Source of the DNA: Bog-473 sp963779735
Lineage (GTDB): Bacteria; Actinomycetota; Acidimicrobiia; Acidimicrobiales; RAAP-2
DNA: 64,000 nt
Assembly (NCBI GenBank): GCA_963779735.1
Contig: CAVZZJ010000002.1
Coordinates: forward strand, 310,001 to 374,000
Reading direction: 5' to 3'
Below the pieces are notes generated by a model. That model was not told the origin of the DNA. It was given only the letters and a program-made list of their open reading frames with translations, and made no database searches. The translations under genes were made by a program, and so were the position numbers. Shown piece by piece: positions 26,381-34,925 of this stretch (the first letter of the stretch is position 1; the number at the start of each line of letters is the position of its first letter).

Positions 26381-27328
26381 TTAGCGTCGCTCCCAACTGC
26401 TCGCAACGAGCGTCATCTGCTCATGAGCCTCGGCCGCGGCCATCATCGTGTGGGTCGCATCCCGTTCGTTGTACATCATGTCGATGAGGTTTACGACCCT
26501 CTCCGGCTCGAGCAACCCGCGAAACGGTTCGGGACCGATGTCGTTGACCGCTTCCATGACCCCCATTCCGCGGTTACGGCACCTGATCGCTTCGGTTTCG
26601 ACGAACGCCAGCAGATCTCTGGCCCGCTGGACGCCGGCCACATCGGTGACCGGTCCGTGGCCCGGAATCACCAGGTTCGGCTCCAGGTCTATGATCCGGT
26701 CGAGTGCAGCGAGCCAATTGCTCGTCGGGCCTTGCCACATCATGGGGAGGATCCCGACGAACAGGATGTCGCCGGCGATGACGACGCCGGGGTCCGCGGC
26801 ATAGACGATGACGTCGCCTCTGGTATGCGCCGGGCCGACCTCAAGGAGCTGCACCGTGCGCCCGGCCACGCTCAACTCCTGATGGCCGTTGAACGTCCTG
26901 TCGGGCCGCCGCAACTCAATATTCGTGAAGTCGAAATTGGCGAACGGGCTGGAATCGTCCGCACGCATCTTCTGATGCTCGGCCATGACGGCGGGAGGGT
27001 AGTCGTCGAACTCTGACGATGCCGCTGTGGAGGCCCATACCTCGGTGGACTTCGGCAGTAACTGATTGCCGAACGTATGATCCGGATTGGCGTGCGTGTT
27101 GACCGCCATCGTCAAGGGGTTTTCCGAAAGAATCGGCGCCATCGCCTCCAACATCGCTCCGGCCAAGTGCAGGTCGAACAGCGTGTCGACGAGGATGCTC
27201 GATCCTCCCCCGGCCAGCAAGCCGGCATTGCTCAGTCCGAGCGTCCCGTTCGGTTGCAGATATGCCCACGCACCGTCGCCCAGGTCGTGTAAGCCCCTTC
27301 GGAACGCGATCTCGGTTGCGTTCTTCAT
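26381..27328 (-). CDS. Metallo-beta-lactamase-fold hydrolase
   Basis: 315 aa. The zinc motif is altered: NTHANPDHTFGNQLL replaces the usual HxHxDH, keeping two His and the Asp. GPAHTRGDVIVYAAD supplies the third-position His, GDILF the bridging Asp and VIPGHGPVTD the last His. Probably a hydrolase of a thioester, lactone or similar bond. GGAGG ten bases before the ATG supports the start; in-frame residues further upstream are not conserved. First of a five-gene minus-strand run with the oxidoreductase, crotonases and acyl-CoA ligase. Confidence 0.82.
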   Translation of the reverse strand: MKNATEIAFRRGLHDLGDGAWAYLQPNGTLGLSNAGLLAGGGSSILVDTLFDLHLAGAMLEAMAPILSENPLTMAVNTHANPDHTFGNQLLPKSTEVWASTAASSEFDDYPPAVMAEHQKMRADDSSPFANFDFTNIELRRPDRTFNGHQELSVAGRTVQLLEVGPAHTRGDVIVYAADPGVVIAGDILFVGILPMMWQGPTSNWLAALDRIIDLEPNLVIPGHGPVTDVAGVQRARDLLAFVETEAIRCRNRGMGVMEAVNDIGPEPFRGLLEPERVVNLIDMMYNERDATHTMMAAAEAHEQMTLVASSWERR

Positions 27329-27369
27329 CTGGTGGTTACCTCCTTGTCCGCCCAGTGACGGGCGCACGC

Positions 27370-28159
27370 TCAGGGGAACTCGGTTGGCGGCAACGGCTCC
27401 GCCCGCCCGGCGACGGTTGGCATGATCCCCTCCCGGTGGGCCAGGTGGGCCATGCTCTCGAGCCGCCCGGTGTAGGTGACGGGTTGACGCAGCATCCACA
27501 CCATGCCCTCGGCGGCCACGGAGGGTGGCTCCCAGCTACTGAGGTCGTCGGTCCCCATGTGCGCACGTGCGCCCTCGGACGCGACACCCACGTCGACGCG
27601 GAAGCAGTTCACGGCGATCCGATCCGAGGCCAGCTGCCGTGCCAGATCAATCGTCAGTCGCTCCAACCCGATCTTGGCGATGCCGTAGGACATGGAGGAC
27701 AGGGCCCCCGGGAACGCTCTCGAGCGCGACGAGGGACGAGACGTTGAGGATCCGGCCTTCGCCTGCGGCCCGTAGATGGGGCACGGCGTGACGGGACGCC
27801 ACGAGCGGTGCGTCCAGGTCAACCGCCATCACGAGATCGTGCTCCGGGAGGGGTATGTCCAGCCCGCCGAGGGTCCCCACCGCCGCGTTGTTGACCAGGA
27901 GGTCGAGGCGACCGAATTCGGCGACGGTTCGCTCCACCATGGCGGCCACCTGGGCGCGGTCGGAGAGATCGACCGGTACGCCGATCGCCCGGCCCCCAGA
28001 CTCCAAGATTCGTTCGACCACGTCGTCGAGCGTGCCCGACACCTCCCGCGGACGCTCACGGGTAGAGCGTGCTGCGCAAGCGACGGCATACCCCTCCTCG
28101 ACCAACGCGAGTGCCGTGGCCGCCCCGATGCCCCGGCTCGCTCCGGTCACAAGAGCCAC
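27370..28159 (-). pseudogene. Short-chain dehydrogenase/reductase split by a +1 frameshift
   Basis: The first frame (from GTG 28159) has VTGASRGIGAATALAL, NNAAVG and SSLVALESVPG, then leaves the family. The next frame carries MSYGIAKIGLERLTIDLARQLASDRIAVNCF with the catalytic Tyr-x3-Lys and continues to the stop at 27370. Deleting one G from the five-G run at 27705-27709 joins them as VPGALSSMSYGIAK, about 262 aa. An ATG at 28181 would read MTNYERK into VALVTGAS if one more G near 28160 were also removed, so there may be a second indel. NAD(P)-dependent alcohol dehydrogenase type; substrate unknown. Confidence 0.82.
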
Positions 28160-28247
28160 CTTTTCTCTCGTAATTCGTCATGTTCCCATACTTTTGAACG
28201 ATGAGTCGGCGGGGTGCCACGGCCACCCGGCCCTGGAGTTCCGCCGG

Positions 28248-28856
28248 CTACCCCGAGCCTGGCGGCTCGTCGTCCTCTATCGCCTGCACCAGCTTGCCCA
28301 TGACCCATGTGATGGCGCGGGTGGCGTCCTCGCCCCGGAGGTTCCACACGCCGACCAGCCGCTCGTAGGAGGGGAGGTTCCACAGCACGTCGAGGAGCGC
28401 AGCCACGGTCGCTTGCTCTGCATCGGACCAGTGCGGCGTCGACGCCGACACGGCACGCAGCAGCGCGTGCCGGCGCCGCTCGTCGACGGCGACGAAGGTC
28501 GGGTCATCGGGCGCGCCGACGCTCCCGGCGACGGCGAACGAGCGGCGCGTCGCGAACACGCGGGCGGTCACCTCGGCGACGTTCGCCAGTTCGACGTCCT
28601 CGTAGGTGATGCCCGCCTCCTCTTCGAGCCGCTGCATCACGGCGTCATGCAGGTGCCGTTCGGTCGGGAAGTGCCGGTAGACGGTGCGCTCGCCGACGCC
28701 GGCTCGCTCGGCGACGGCGCGGAATGTCAGCCCCTGCCAGTCCCAACTGGCATAGCCGTGGGCGAGCTCGGAGCCGGCGCGGACGATTCGATCTCGCGTC
28801 TGCGCCGCCTTCTGGCGACGTAACGGGCTGTCGTAGCCGCGCCGCGCCACCGCCAC
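28248..28856 (-). CDS. TetR-family transcriptional regulator
   Basis: About 202 aa from the GTG at 28856 (upstream in-frame starts would reach into the divergent gene's region; GTG 28850 is also possible). The HTH is LTFRAVAERAGVGERTVYRHFPTERHLHDAV. The C-terminal half is a variable ligand-binding domain. It faces the sulfotransferase gene across about 85 bp, so it probably regulates that plus-strand series. Confidence 0.82.
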   Translation of the reverse strand: MAVARRGYDSPLRRQKAAQTRDRIVRAGSELAHGYASWDWQGLTFRAVAERAGVGERTVYRHFPTERHLHDAVMQRLEEEAGITYEDVELANVAEVTARVFATRRSFAVAGSVGAPDDPTFVAVDERRRHALLRAVSASTPHWSDAEQATVAALLDVLWNLPSYERLVGVWNLRGEDATRAITWVMGKLVQAIEDDEPPGSG

Positions 28857-28900
28857 CTCGTTGTTCTCGCTACCTCTTGACGACCCGGCCACTGTGGTGA

Positions 28901-28910
28901 CAGCATACTG
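28901..28910. promoter_or_regulatory. Candidate operator in the tetR/sulfotransferase divergent gap
   Basis: CAGCATACTG pairs with its own reverse complement at 8 of 10 positions, and CTGTGGTGACAG just upstream is another small inverted repeat. Location between a TetR gene and its divergent neighbour is the main argument. Confidence 0.25.
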
Positions 28911-28941
28911 CCGTGAAAAGCCGGCGAGGGGGCGGGGCCTG

Positions 28942-30066
28942 GTGACGGCGGGCGACGATCTGCTGGCCACCGCCGTCGCGCAGACCGGGCTCGAGGACTT
29001 CGGCGACGACTCGTTCCGCGAAGGTTTGGAGATCCTCGTGCGATCACTCCACGAGGAGGCGCGCCTGAACTCCGTCGGCGAGGCGTTGATCTACCCGCGA
29101 CTGGTCGAACATCTCGTCAATCGGCTGCAGATTGAGGAGTGGTACCGACGGCATCCCGAGACCGAGGACGTCCCCATCGTGACCCCCCTGATCGGCCTCA
29201 GCCTTCCGCGCACCGGCTCGACGGTCCTGTCGTTCCTGCTGGCCCAGGACCCGAACATCCGCTATCTCCGACAATGGGAGTCGTCCCAACCCTGTCCCCC
29301 ACCGTCGACCGTCGAAGGGCCCGACCCGCGCATCCCGCATGCGGCGGGAGAGATCGAGCAGATCGGCACGAAGGACCATGTGCCCACAGACGTCAATGGA
29401 CCCATGGAGTGCCTGGACCTCATGGCGCTGGACTTCAAGACGCAGATGTACCACGCCTTCGCGCGCATCCCGACCTACGCCGAGTGGGTGATTGAGGCGG
29501 ACCTCACGTCCACCTACCTCTACGAGCGCCGGGTGCTGAAGCTCTTGCAGTTTGGTCAGCCGCCGAAGCCGTGGCGGCTCAAGACGCCCGCCCACATGGT
29601 CTGGATCGAGTACCTGGTCCGCGCCTTCCCCGATGCTCGCTTCGTGATGACGCATCGCGACCCAACCGACGTCATGCTGTCTGTGGCCGACGTCTACGCC
29701 GACATAGGCGGGACGTTCACCGATGACCTGGACCGTCGCTACATCGGCCGGTTGAACGTCGAGCAGTGGTCCACCGGGATCAACCGAGTGATGCAGTTCC
29801 GCGACGGCGGCGGGGACGACCGCTTCTACGACATCGACTTCCTCGCCATGCGCGAGGATCCCATCGGCGAGGTGCGAGGCCTCTACGAGTGGCTCGGCGA
29901 GCCCGTAACGCCGGAGTTCGAGTCGGGGATGCGCAGGTGGTGGGAGACCGCCAAGCGAGAGCCGAGCACGCACTCGGACCCGGCCACGTACGGCTTGGAT
30001 CTCGAACAGGTCCGCCCGCTGTTCGCCGAGTACGTGACGCGATCCAAGCAGTGGACCACCCATTGA
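28942..30066 (+). CDS. Sulfotransferase family protein
   Basis: 374 aa. LSLPRTGSTVLSFLLAQDPNIRYLRQWES is the 5'-phosphosulfate loop of PAPS-dependent sulfotransferases; RFVMTHRDPTDVMLSVAD is the 3'-phosphate motif. This Acidimicrobiia/mycobacterial-type family may sulfate lipids or steroids, but its activity is mostly untested. The GTG at 28942 gives VTAGDDLLATAVAQTGLEDFGDDSF, the usual family N-terminus. It is followed 16 bp later by the unknown protein at 30083. Confidence 0.85.
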   Translation: MTAGDDLLATAVAQTGLEDFGDDSFREGLEILVRSLHEEARLNSVGEALIYPRLVEHLVNRLQIEEWYRRHPETEDVPIVTPLIGLSLPRTGSTVLSFLLAQDPNIRYLRQWESSQPCPPPSTVEGPDPRIPHAAGEIEQIGTKDHVPTDVNGPMECLDLMALDFKTQMYHAFARIPTYAEWVIEADLTSTYLYERRVLKLLQFGQPPKPWRLKTPAHMVWIEYLVRAFPDARFVMTHRDPTDVMLSVADVYADIGGTFTDDLDRRYIGRLNVEQWSTGINRVMQFRDGGGDDRFYDIDFLAMREDPIGEVRGLYEWLGEPVTPEFESGMRRWWETAKREPSTHSDPATYGLDLEQVRPLFAEYVTRSKQWTTH

Positions 30067-30082
30067 CAGTGAAGGAGCGCAC

Positions 30083-31144
30083 ATGGCTATCGATCTGACA
30101 GGCGGCATCGAACCCGCGCGCGAGTTCGTGTTCGGCGAACGCCCCGACGACCCCGAGATGCGTGATTCGGTGAGCTTTTGGGTCTCCGACGACCGCGGAG
30201 AGATTGGTTTGCCGCGTGTGGGCATAGAGGCGGTGGCCGAGCACTGGGAGGAGCACGGCCTTCAGGTCAACCTCGCATTCCCCGACGGGCGGGCCTACCG
30301 CCTTCGCACCGACGGCAAGGCCTGGCCCGCCGAGGACGACGCGGGCCACCCCACCGTGCTCGGCGCCGGACCGCTCGGCTTTCGCTGCGTGGAGCCGTTT
30401 GGCACGTGGACGATGACCTTCGAGGGCCGGGCGGTGCAGACCTCGACGTACGACCTCGTCGAAGGGAAGAAGGAGGGCCCGCTCGTCGACGTGCGGTTCT
30501 CCGTCGAGGCCACCTTGGCCGTGCCGCCGTGGATCCAAGGATCGCTGTTGCCCGAGGCCCGCGCCGTGATCGAGGGCTCCGTCGAGGGTGACCTCATGGG
30601 CGGGCCCCGCTACGAACAGCTCTTCCGCGCCACGGGGTCGGTCACCACGCCCGAGGGACAGCACACCTTCACCGGTAGCGGGCTGCGGATCCGGCGTCAG
30701 GGCGTCCGCCGGCTGGCCGAGTTCCGGGGTCACTGCTGGCAGTCGGCGCTCTTCCCCAGCGGGAAGGGGTTCGGCTACATCGCCTACCCGCCGCGCGACG
30801 ACGGCCAGCCCACCTTCAACGAGGGCTACGTCTTCACGGGCGACGGCGAACTGATTCCCGCCCGCGTGCTCCAGGCGCCGTGGATCGACAAGCTCCAGGC
30901 TCTGGGCCAGGACGTCTCGCTCGTTCTCGAAACCCAGGGCAAGAGGGTGCGCATTGAGGGGGAGACCGTCGTGTCGTCGTGGGACATCGCCCACGACGAC
31001 CCGACATGGGCCGTCCAGGCCATGACCAAGGAGGTCAACTTCCCGCCCCTTCAGCAGGCCGGCGTCCGCTACCGCTGGGACGGCGAGGAGACCTACGGGA
31101 TGCTCGAGCGCTCCTACCCGCTGGACAAGATCGCCGGGGGCTGA
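30083..31144 (+). CDS. Uncharacterised protein, possibly lipocalin-like
   Basis: 353 aa, no signal peptide or membrane segment. I cannot name the family with confidence: it is rich in beta-strand-like segments such as EPFGTWTMTFEGRAVQTSTYDLV, SGLRIRRQGVRRLAEFRGHCWQSALFPSG and GFGYIAYPP, recalling the twin lipocalin/AttH-like folds found beside steroid or terpenoid genes. It directly follows the sulfotransferase and precedes a flavin monooxygenase. GGAG lies eight bases before the ATG. A role in binding or converting a hydrophobic substrate is inference. Confidence 0.7.
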   Translation: MAIDLTGGIEPAREFVFGERPDDPEMRDSVSFWVSDDRGEIGLPRVGIEAVAEHWEEHGLQVNLAFPDGRAYRLRTDGKAWPAEDDAGHPTVLGAGPLGFRCVEPFGTWTMTFEGRAVQTSTYDLVEGKKEGPLVDVRFSVEATLAVPPWIQGSLLPEARAVIEGSVEGDLMGGPRYEQLFRATGSVTTPEGQHTFTGSGLRIRRQGVRRLAEFRGHCWQSALFPSGKGFGYIAYPPRDDGQPTFNEGYVFTGDGELIPARVLQAPWIDKLQALGQDVSLVLETQGKRVRIEGETVVSSWDIAHDDPTWAVQAMTKEVNFPPLQQAGVRYRWDGEETYGMLERSYPLDKIAGG

Positions 31145-31194
31145 TCGATCCTCCCCTGGCGCAGGACGCCTCGGGACGCACCGCGGTCAGCTCC

Positions 31195-31208
31195 CCGCTA
31201 TGTAGCGG
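31195..31208. promoter_or_regulatory. Small palindrome before the flavin monooxygenase
   Basis: CCGCTA-TG-TAGCGG: perfect 6-bp arms in the 127-bp gap between the unknown gene and the monooxygenase. It could be an operator for a separate promoter; no strong -35/-10 pair is evident. Confidence 0.25.
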
Positions 31209-31271
31209 ACAGGGACCCGGCCAACGCCTAACGTGGCGTAAATTCAACTGGGCGACGTGAACTGGGGGACG

Positions 31272-32882
31272 ATGGAAGACGCGTTTGACGCTGTGATCGT
31301 GGGCGCCGGATTCTCGGGACTCTACGCGCTGCACAAACTGCGAAAGCTCGGGCTGCGCACCCGGGCAATCGAGCTGGGCGACGGCGTGGGGGGGACGTGG
31401 CTCTGGAACCGCTACCCCGGCGCTCGCTGTGACATCGAGAGCATCGAGTACTCCTACAGCTTCGAAGAGATCCAGCAGGAGTGGACGTGGACGGACTCCA
31501 TGCCCGGGCAACCCGAGATTGAGGCATACCTGAACTTCGTCGCCGACCGACTCGACCTCCGGCGCGACATCGAGTTCAACACCCGTGTGACCGCACTGAC
31601 CTTCGAGGAGAGCGACGCCACCTGGGTGGTCGAGACGGATCGGGACGAGCACCTCCGTGCGCCGTTCATCGTCGCCGCCACCGGGCTGCTTTCGGTCCCG
31701 GTCGACCCGGTCATCCCCGGGATGGACGCGTTCGGGGGCGTCTCGGTGCTCAGCAGCCGCTACCCGCGAGAGGGTGTCGACTTCAGCGGGCGACGCGTCG
31801 CCCTCATCGGGACCGGTTCGACCGGTGTCCAGGCCACGCCGGTGCTGGCACGCCAGGCGGACCACCTCTACGTGCTCCAGCGCTCGGCGGCCTACACCTT
31901 CCCCACGACAAATCGACCGTTCGAAGATGGTGAGCTCGAGGCCCTGAAGGCGCAGTACCCCGAGATACGAGCGGCCCAGCGGGCGGCCATGGCGGGGGCG
32001 GCCAGGACGAGCGCCTTCACCGTGATGTCCAAGGCGCCGATGCGACCGCCGCTCAAGTCGGCCACTCGCGAGGAGCAACTTCGGGCGATCGATGAGCTCG
32101 GCGTCGCCGGCGCCCTCTTCTGGTCGGACGTCACCTCGGACATGGAGGCGAGCGAGCTCGCCCGCAAGCTCTACGGCGAAGCGATCGCACGGATCGTCAA
32201 GGACCCCGAAACGGCGGCATCACTCGTGCCCGCATACCCGTTCGGCTGCAAGCGACCGATCATCGACGACGGCTACTTCGAGGCGTTCAACCGCGACAAC
32301 GTGACGCTGGTCGACCTGCAACAGGGGGCGATCGAGGAGATCACGTCGACGGGGATCAAGACGGCCCAGGGATTCTTCGAGGTCGACGTCATCTTCTACG
32401 CCACCGGATTCGACGCCATGACAGGCGCCCTCACCCGGATCGACGTTCGCGGCCGGGGTGGAGATCTCCTGCGCGACGTCTGGACGAAGGATGGGCCCGG
32501 TTCGTACCTCGGGCTTCAGGTCGCCGGCTTTCCCAACCTTTTCATGGTCGCCGGGCCGGGAAGTCCGGGCGCACTGGCCAACGTCGTGAGCTCGCTCGAA
32601 CTGCAGATCGATTGGATCGGTGACTGCATCGCCCACATGCGCGAGAGCGCGTACCGCACGATTGAGCCACGACCCGATGCGCAAGCGGCGTGGGTTGACC
32701 ACATGAGCTCGCTCGTCGAAGGCAGCGTCGTCCTCCACCCCACATGCAACTCGTGGTGGATCGGCTCGAACGTCCCGGGCAAGAGGCGCACCTTCATGTC
32801 CTACGCCGGCGGTATCCCCGAGTATCGCCGGCAGTGCGAGGAGGCGGCAATCGCCGGCTACGCCGGCTTCGAACTCGACTAG
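31272..32882 (+). CDS. Baeyer-Villiger-type flavin monooxygenase with altered fingerprint
   Basis: 536 aa. FAD motif VIVGAGFSGLYALHKL, then GVGGTWLWNRYPGARCD and the NADPH motif ALIGTGSTGVQ, all as in cyclohexanone/phenylacetone-type monooxygenases; ATGFDAMTGAL occurs late. The diagnostic FxGxxxHxxxW segment reads FGGVSVLSSRYP, with Leu for His and Tyr for Trp. Typical enzymes insert oxygen beside a ketone using NADPH and O2; the changes may alter activity or substrate. The ATG follows GGGGGAC. Followed 7 bp later by a hydrolase that could open the resulting ester or lactone. Confidence 0.82.
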   Translation: MEDAFDAVIVGAGFSGLYALHKLRKLGLRTRAIELGDGVGGTWLWNRYPGARCDIESIEYSYSFEEIQQEWTWTDSMPGQPEIEAYLNFVADRLDLRRDIEFNTRVTALTFEESDATWVVETDRDEHLRAPFIVAATGLLSVPVDPVIPGMDAFGGVSVLSSRYPREGVDFSGRRVALIGTGSTGVQATPVLARQADHLYVLQRSAAYTFPTTNRPFEDGELEALKAQYPEIRAAQRAAMAGAARTSAFTVMSKAPMRPPLKSATREEQLRAIDELGVAGALFWSDVTSDMEASELARKLYGEAIARIVKDPETAASLVPAYPFGCKRPIIDDGYFEAFNRDNVTLVDLQQGAIEEITSTGIKTAQGFFEVDVIFYATGFDAMTGALTRIDVRGRGGDLLRDVWTKDGPGSYLGLQVAGFPNLFMVAGPGSPGALANVVSSLELQIDWIGDCIAHMRESAYRTIEPRPDAQAAWVDHMSSLVEGSVVLHPTCNSWWIGSNVPGKRRTFMSYAGGIPEYRRQCEEAAIAGYAGFELD

Positions 32883-32889
32883 GAGCGCC

Positions 32890-33678
32890 ATGGCATTCGC
32901 TGATATTGGAGACGTGCGACTGTTCTTCACCGACGAAGGGGACGGCCATCCGGTGTTGCTCTTCGTCCACGGCTACACCTGCGATTCACACGACTGGAGC
33001 TGGCAGTTGCCATACTTCGTGGAGAGCCACCGAGTCATCGCCGTCGACCTCCGCGGTCACGGCAGGTCGAGCGCGCCCGAGCACGGCTACGGGGCGCTCG
33101 ACTTCGCCTCGGACCTCGCTGGGTTGCTCGATACGCTGAAGGTGGAGCGGGTCGTGGCGTTCGGTCACTCCATGGGCGGCGTCGTCGTGAGCGCTCTGGC
33201 CGTTGAGCATCCGGAGCGCGTGGACGGCCTCGTGTGCGTCGATCCCGCCTACCTCCTGCCCGACGAGACCGCGCAAGACGTCGAGCCGGTCATCGCCGCC
33301 CTCGACACCGCGGATCCCGTTCCGCTGGTGCAACAGATCCTGGGTGGCTTCGAGTCGGCGGCCTGGGCGCCCGCCCTGCGCACCTGGCAGCTGCGGCGGG
33401 TGGCGGGCGTCCCACCCCACGTCCTGCGGCAGGCCTTCGTGAGCCAGGTCAAGGGGCTCGCTCTCGAATCCAATAGTGCGCCCTACCTGGCGCGTCGCGC
33501 ATGCCCGGTCCTGAGCTTCTACGCCGACCCTTTACGTGTCGGGATCGAGACGGCGCTCTTCACGAACGGCGAGTCGCACTCGATCGGCTGGGAAGGCGCC
33601 GGGCACTGGCTCCACCAGGAGCGGCCGGCCGAGTTCAATGCGTTGGTCGGGACCTGGTTGACCTCGCTGACGGGTTGA
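32890..33678 (+). CDS. Alpha/beta-hydrolase
   Basis: 262 aa. LLFVHGYTCDSHDWSWQ (oxyanion loop), DLRGHGRSSAPEHGY, AFGHSMGGVVVSAL (nucleophile Ser) and GAGHWLHQERPAEFN (catalytic His). Cytoplasmic serine hydrolase. It starts 7 bp after the monooxygenase with AGGAG before the ATG. The monooxygenase-plus-esterase pairing suggests hydrolysis of a Baeyer-Villiger ester or lactone, though the epoxide/haloperoxidase-like groups of this fold are alternatives. Confidence 0.85.
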   Translation: MAFADIGDVRLFFTDEGDGHPVLLFVHGYTCDSHDWSWQLPYFVESHRVIAVDLRGHGRSSAPEHGYGALDFASDLAGLLDTLKVERVVAFGHSMGGVVVSALAVEHPERVDGLVCVDPAYLLPDETAQDVEPVIAALDTADPVPLVQQILGGFESAAWAPALRTWQLRRVAGVPPHVLRQAFVSQVKGLALESNSAPYLARRACPVLSFYADPLRVGIETALFTNGESHSIGWEGAGHWLHQERPAEFNALVGTWLTSLTG

Positions 33679-33747
33679 CGCGATCCGCTCGGTTGGCCCC
33701 GGGTGACCGCCAACCGATCCGCTCGAGCCTGCTGCACGGATGCTGCG

Positions 33748-34698
33748 TCACGCGTCGGCACGCCCCTGGAGACCGTCCCGCCTCGCGTGGGCCCGTCCGA
33801 TGTCGCTCAGCTCCTCCCACACCGAACCAGGGACCGCAAAGTCGCTCAGGTCCTCCATGTCGTCGAGGTGCGCGGCGATGTCCTCCGCGCTGGCAGCCGC
33901 AGTTCCCGGACTGAGCCAGCCGCTGGCGACCCCGATGAAGACGCGAGCGTACCGACCGCCTCCGGCAGAGAAGGCCTCGCCGCTCACTGTGCACGCGGCA
34001 CTGGCCAGGTACGCCACCAATGGCGAAACGAGCTCGGGCCCTGCGTTCGCCGGCAACCCCGACTTCCCGAGCTGCTCGGTGATCGCAGCAGGCACCGGTC
34101 TCCGCCGGCCGAACGGGGCGATCGGCAGTATGCAGTTGGTCAATATGCCGTGTCGAGTGCCCTCCAGCGCGAGCGCCCGGCCCAATCCGAGAATGCCGGC
34201 CTTGGCCGCGACGTAGTTGGTCCCCGACTCACGACCGAATGCTCCTGCACCCGAGCTCGTCAGAACGATCCTCCCATAGCCCTTCTGCTTCATGATCGAC
34301 CACGCGGGCTGGGTCACAAAGAAGGCACCGCGAAGGTGGACATCGAGCACCGGGTCGAGCTTGTCGGGCGTCATGTCCTGGTAGAAGACGTGCCGCCAAA
34401 CACCTGCGTTGTGGATCACGGCGTCCACGGTGCCGAACTGCTCCAGCGCTCTGTCTATGATGGCGCGGCCGCCCTCCGGTGTCGCCACCGAGTCATAGGA
34501 CGCCACCGCCTTCCCTCCGGCGGCTTCGATCTCGGCCACGACCGCGTCGGAAGCCGGACCCTCGGGGCTCCCCAACCCGCCGACGTCATTCACGACAACC
34601 GCCGCTCCGCGTCGAGCAAATTCGAGTGCGTAGGAGCGTCCGAGTGCCCCACCCGCTCCGGTGACCACGACGACCTGTCCGTCAAACGAGATCTGCAT
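33748..34698 (-). CDS. Short-chain dehydrogenase, MFE-2-like
   Basis: 316 aa. VVVVTGAGGALGRSYALEFARRGAAVVVNDVGG is typical of the (3R)-hydroxyacyl-CoA dehydrogenase domain of multifunctional enzyme 2 rather than shorter SDRs; HNAGVWRHVFYQDMT, SSGAGAFGRESGTNYVAAKAG (catalytic Ser-Tyr-Lys) follow. It likely oxidises a hydroxyacyl-CoA or steroid-like alcohol with NAD. GGAGGG sits just upstream of the ATG; a long in-frame extension before it is not conserved. Divergent from the Rieske oxygenase across 227 bp. Confidence 0.86.
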   Translation of the reverse strand: MQISFDGQVVVVTGAGGALGRSYALEFARRGAAVVVNDVGGLGSPEGPASDAVVAEIEAAGGKAVASYDSVATPEGGRAIIDRALEQFGTVDAVIHNAGVWRHVFYQDMTPDKLDPVLDVHLRGAFFVTQPAWSIMKQKGYGRIVLTSSGAGAFGRESGTNYVAAKAGILGLGRALALEGTRHGILTNCILPIAPFGRRRPVPAAITEQLGKSGLPANAGPELVSPLVAYLASAACTVSGEAFSAGGGRYARVFIGVASGWLSPGTAAASAEDIAAHLDDMEDLSDFAVPGSVWEELSDIGRAHARRDGLQGRADA

Positions 34699-34722
34699 AA
34701 AGCCCTCCCTGTCCGCACTTCC

Positions 34723-34761
34723 GGTCGTGGGTGTGCGAGCCGCTATTCTGGGCCCACGACC
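34723..34761. promoter_or_regulatory. Long-spaced inverted repeat in the SDR/Rieske divergent gap
   Basis: GGTCGTGGG (34723-34731) and CCCACGACC (34753-34761) are perfect 9-bp arms 21 bases apart, so the half-site centres are 30 bp (about three helical turns) apart. TATTCT in the spacer could be a -10 element. Suggests binding of a regulator to both half-sites. Confidence 0.35.
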
Positions 34762-34925
34762 TCTCGCCGGTCCAGCGTGCCGGACCCGCTTGCATTGGCG
34801 CGGCCAAAGGTTTGAGGAACGAGTGAGATTGAGCGACTGCTCGGCGACTCCTTCACGGGGGCTTAGAATCACCTGCGCAGCACGACACGATGCGTGGGCG
34901 CCCTTGAACAAAATGAGGAGAGGCC

